From contig DATCMA010000017.1 in NCBI GenBank assembly GCA_036563645.1, forward strand, positions 1-23,518: a stretch of 23,518 bases of DNA. Direction: 5' to 3'. Positions within the stretch are counted from its first letter, which is position 1. Each line of letters starts with the position of its first letter. This DNA comes from DATCMA01 sp036563645 (GTDB lineage Bacteria; Actinomycetota; Actinomycetes; Mycobacteriales; Micromonosporaceae). Below are positions 21,136 to 23,518 of the stretch, piece by piece. The position numbers and the translations under genes are program-made. Below the pieces are notes generated by a model, which made no database searches, was not told where the DNA came from, and saw only the letters and a program-made list of their open reading frames with translations.

Positions 21136-22422
21136 TTAGGTTCGGACGGCTTGGATGGCGGGGTATCTGGCGAGGATGCGGTGGGCGTCCTGGACGATGT
21201 CCTGCACCTCAGGGTCGCGGCGGTGTTGGCTCGTGCTCTCCACCACGGTGGCGATAGCTTCCGCGACTCGTACGGAGCGGACTGTGCTGGCGAGGGTGAG
21301 TGCCTGTCTGGCGGCGTGATTGGCGCGCTCGACATCGCCGAGGGTGTAGCAGGCAGCGGCGAGCTGCGCGGAGGCCATGGCTTTACGGCGGGTCATGCTG
21401 TCGGGGTAGTTGGTGACCTCTGATAGCCGGTCGAGGAGGGTGTCGTCGGGGAACCGGCTGCCGGCGGCGGCGAGGTAAAACAGGCTGGTGCCGGTGTCCT
21501 TGGCGAGCTGGGTTTCGGTGACGTACTGCATCCACAAGGGGTCGTCGGCTTGTGGGGCGCGGAAGATACGCTCGGCGCGATCCAGGTAACGGTGGCAAGC
21601 GGTCGAGTTGCCGGCCCTCGCATGGGTGAGGGCGCAGGTGGCATCCAGCAGCGCCGCACCGGCTGGCGGGATGGCTCGACGGCGAATGAGGGTGGCGGCT
21701 CGCATCAGGGTGAGTGCGTCCCGGCTGCGGCGATGGTGGGTGAGGATTCGCGCCCAACTGGTGATGAGGTGGGTGAGCATGCCGTGGTCGCCAGCAATCT
21801 GGGCATGCTGAAGACCGAACCGGTAGAGGCCGCTGGCGGCGGTAAGGTTCCCGGTGTCGGCGACGGTCCAGGCAGCCAGCTCGGCGAGCATGGCGATCGC
21901 CCGGTGGAGGCGCTGCCTGATATCTGGGGTGAATGAGCCGTCGAGGAAACCGAGTGCCCACCGGAGTGTTGCCAGCACCATCTGATGGACGGACGCGCCG
22001 CCGAGTTGCAGGTCCCGCAGGTACAGGTTGCGGGTGACGTCTTCGATCGCTGTCACATCCGCGTGGGTGACCTTGCCGGGTTTGGTGTCGAGTTCGGTGA
22101 TGAGTTTGGTGAGTCCGAAAGGGGTGAGGGCGGCGGTGGCGGCCGCGGCACCAGCAGCCCCGATCACCAGCCGGCGCCGCGCACGCCCACCCACAATCGA
22201 GCGATCCATAATGGCCTGCCTGTAAAGTTCGCGAAGCTTCCCACCTGTACCGAGCACAGTGTCAAGCCGGTCGACGATGTGCGGTGAGGGAAGCGTTTGG
22301 TTTTTCTCTGCCCGGCAAACCTGCGACTGGCTCCAACCCACCTGCTTAGCGAGACAGGTTTGGGTAAGCCCAGCCTGCTGGCGGTACCGGCGTAAGGCCT
22401 CACCGAAGGTGTACCTGTCCAC
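21136..22422 (-). CDS. XRE-family HTH regulator with TPR-like domain
   Basis: This 428-aa protein has an N-terminal Cro/C1-type HTH (about 5-60: FGEALRRYRQQAGLTQ, then AKQVGWSQSQVCRAEKNQ). An unusual hydrophobic Ala-rich segment follows (about 82-104: RRRLVIGAAGAAAATAALTPFG). The rest is a long helical TPR-like region with repeated pairs such as AAAC YTLGDVERANHAARQAL. Such regulators are common in Streptomyces-like genomes; their signals are usually unknown. The hydrophobic segment could be a membrane anchor or a buried helix. The start is GTG 22422 with a GGGG-rich site. The gene has lower GC and weaker third-position bias than its neighbours, and repeat-rich AT-rich DNA lies upstream, which suggests acquisition. 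Confidence 0.87.
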   Translation of the reverse strand: MDRYTFGEALRRYRQQAGLTQTCLAKQVGWSQSQVCRAEKNQTLPSPHIVDRLDTVLGTGGKLRELYRQAIMDRSIVGGRARRRLVIGAAGAAAATAALTPFGLTKLITELDTKPGKVTHADVTAIEDVTRNLYLRDLQLGGASVHQMVLATLRWALGFLDGSFTPDIRQRLHRAIAMLAELAAWTVADTGNLTAASGLYRFGLQHAQIAGDHGMLTHLITSWARILTHHRRSRDALTLMRAATLIRRRAIPPAGAALLDATCALTHARAGNSTACHRYLDRAERIFRAPQADDPLWMQYVTETQLAKDTGTSLFYLAAAGSRFPDDTLLDRLSEVTNYPDSMTRRKAMASAQLAAACYTLGDVERANHAARQALTLASTVRSVRVAEAIATVVESTSQHRRDPEVQDIVQDAHRILARYPAIQAVRT

Positions 22423-22460
22423 CGTAACCCCTGCCCCACGTCACACCCACGAGAAAGAGA

Positions 22461-22472
22461 ATAGATGTCTAT
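22461..22472. promoter_or_regulatory. Palindrome upstream of the XRE gene (possible operator)
   Basis: ATAGATGTCTAT is a palindrome with 5-bp arms and a 2-bp centre, 39 bp ahead of the XRE start codon. It overlaps the most AT-rich part of the proximal promoter. Autoregulatory binding by the XRE protein is plausible but not shown. Confidence 0.4.
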
Positions 22473-22579
22473 ACCTCCACGGTGCGACGTGGATCACTTG
22501 AAGGTCAAGCCTTAGCGCCTGCATCCAGCGCATACATTCAGCCAATGTCCACTGCGGAAACCCCAGACCTCCAGTCAGC

Positions 22580-22616
22580 GGTTATGCGCGCTACCAATAC
22601 GTAAGCACGCATAACC
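22580..22616. repeat. 9-bp perfect inverted repeat with extended inner pairing
   Basis: GGTTATGCG (22580-22588) pairs with CGCATAACC (22608-22616). Inside, GCT (22590-22592) matches AGC (22604-22606) after a single mismatch. A related sequence, CGCGCATATCC, recurs at 22765-22775. The repetition suggests a protein-binding element rather than a simple hairpin. Confidence 0.5.
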
Positions 22617-23052
22617 CTCCCCGTGAATCCTCGATCCGCCACAGCACCCAGCCGCCCTGACAAGCCTCTCAACCAGTCAGGGGCAGCTGTCATTGCCACC
22701 TAATCAATCTTCTCCCCAGCCCATGCACCCCAACCTGGAATTATGCATGTTGTCAATGAATAAACGCGCATATCCCTGCCGCGCAGTACGGATCGCTTTA
22801 CGGTCATGCCTCTGAAACCTCCTTTAGCAATGGAACCACCGCAACCGGGGGTCACCCAGGTCATCACCCGGGGTGTAGGGATGGCAATCGTGGCAGCCAG
22901 CTGGACGACTGTCCCTGGCGGGGTTTGGGTGTGCTTCTACACCCAACCAGTACATGGATACTGATCGGGAGGCTCTCCGGGAGCAGATTGGCTGGCTGTT
23001 GCCGGTCGGGTTTGGTGGGCTGCTGCGCACGTCCGCCCGCGCCGGAGCGCCC

Positions 23053-23518
23053 CTAGCAGGCGAGGACGACCTGCAATTCGTGGCGCCGACGCGCCGCCAG
23101 GTCCATCAGGAGAGTGGGTGCCTCGTCAAACGGCACAATCGCCGTGATGAGGTGACGGCGGACCAGGTCCCCGTACTCCGCGAGCAGCTCGATGGTCTCC
23201 GCCGACAACCGCTCGCGATCCCACAGCGGCGTCAGTCCGCGGGGGACCCGCCCGATCTGCGCGCACCGCACCGTCAGGCCATTGTGGTGGAACTCCTCGC
23301 CGAGGCGAACCGCGTCTGCGCCACCTTGGTAGAACGCCAGATCGATGACCGTCCCTTGTGGACGTACCAGACGCAGACCCTGGTGCAGCGCCCATGGCTG
23401 CCCGCGGCACTGGAACACTACGTCCGCACCCCGATCGTCGACGCCGTGCCGCCAGCGGCTCTTGACCACCACGGCTGGGTCCTCCTCCGCGGGATCCAGC
23501 GTCTCGAGCCCCAGCGCC
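23053..23518 (-). CDS. Zinc-type alcohol dehydrogenase (MDR family), C-terminal part
   Basis: This leftward frame enters from the window edge and stops at 23053-23055; about 155 residues are visible. They match the C-terminal half of medium-chain dehydrogenases: the Rossmann-domain end GADVVFQCRGQPWALHQGLRLVRPQGTVIDL in overlapping parts, then FYQGGADAVRLGEEFHHNGLTVRCAQIGR, and the closing region LVRRHLITAIVPFDEAPTLLMDLAARR. The catalytic zinc ligands lie outside the window. A GTG at 23472 lies within the frame, but coding pattern continues upstream, so the gene is truncated by the window, not by mutation. The substrate is unknown; sugar- or polyol-type relatives look closest. Confidence 0.87.
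   Translation of the reverse strand, partial: ALGLETLDPAEEDPAVVVKSRWRHGVDDRGADVVFQCRGQPWALHQGLRLVRPQGTVIDLAFYQGGADAVRLGEEFHHNGLTVRCAQIGRVPRGLTPLWDRERLSAETIELLAEYGDLVRRHLITAIVPFDEAPTLLMDLAARRRHELQVVLAC

Larger units (their letters stand above)
22423..23052. other. AT-rich, repeat-rich gene-poor region
   Basis: About 630 bp separate the XRE regulator from the dehydrogenase stop. Much of it (about 22440-22830) is AT-rich by local standards. It contains a 12-bp palindrome (22461-22472), an interrupted inverted repeat CTTGA-TCAAG (22497-22509), a 9-bp inverted repeat (22580-22616) and a 7-bp pair (22655-22661 with 22676-22682). Two small rightward frames, from ATG 22830 and ATG 22954, overlap each other; neither is convincing. 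No tRNA, integrase or attachment site is recognised. Confidence 0.55.

Noticed and set aside
22497..22509. MerR-type operator (CTTGA-AGG-TCAAG)
   Set aside because: The arms are only 5 bp, no 19-bp spaced promoter follows, and there is no MerR gene nearby.
22423..22830. tRNA or attachment site next to the possible island
   Set aside because: No cloverleaf or tRNA 3' end could be read, and there is no integrase.

Overview
The window reads as chromosomal DNA of a high-GC actinobacterium. The evidence is very GC-rich third codon positions, frequent GTG starts, and an lsr2 gene (actinobacterial nucleoid protein) beside families common in this phylum: DUF2267, DUF1345, a MalT-type LuxR regulator and an XRE-TPR regulator. 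No rRNA, tRNA, CRISPR array, transposase or phage structural gene was seen, so I do not assign a genus.

Layout. 1-210: the tail of a membrane protein and a strong intrinsic terminator. 266-3000: an Ohr/OsmC-like peroxidase, an AT-rich leader with nested inverted repeats, a membrane-anchored lysozyme-like protein, then a leftward peroxiredoxin and HdeD-like pair. 3154-6577: a large MalT/LuxR ATPase regulator and a triple-BON protein, both rightward. 6647-9080: a leftward small protein resembling the DnaK lid, a leftward GASKQ-DUF2267-pterin-dehydratase-like fusion and, divergent from it, a BON-methyltransferase fusion. 9195-11899: a PrsW-like membrane protease, a leftward conserved hypothetical, and a DUF1345 membrane protein possibly coupled to a small upstream ORF. 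11900-12641: about 740 bp without a convincing gene but with strong inverted repeats. 12642-13004: lsr2, leftward. 13323-16824: a rightward metabolic set of PfkB sugar kinase, beta-hydroxyacid dehydrogenase and aldehyde dehydrogenase, with what looks like the tail of a lost sugar ABC permease between the last two. 16946-17443: a leftward hemerythrin. 17770-21043: a tight rightward run of an unknown beta-helix-like protein, a phosphoribosyltransferase and a long-chain acyl-CoA synthetase. 21136-22422: a leftward XRE-TPR regulator of visibly lower GC, preceded by about 530 bp of repeat-rich AT-rich DNA. 23053-23518: the C-terminal part of a leftward zinc-type alcohol dehydrogenase that leaves the window.

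How the genes may work together (inference). The left two thirds looks like a stress and envelope region: peroxide removal (Ohr-like, peroxiredoxin), HdeD, BON proteins, PrsW and a large ATP-dependent regulator. Several members have unusual catalytic sites or domain fusions. The best candidate for something undescribed is the 5.9-9.1 kb block, where two BON proteins (one fused to a methyltransferase) flank an orphan DnaK-lid-like protein and a DUF2267 fusion whose pterin dehydratase active site appears lost. The right third is metabolic (sugar kinase, semialdehyde-type reductase and dehydrogenase, acyl-CoA synthetase) and ends in a regulator island that may have been acquired.
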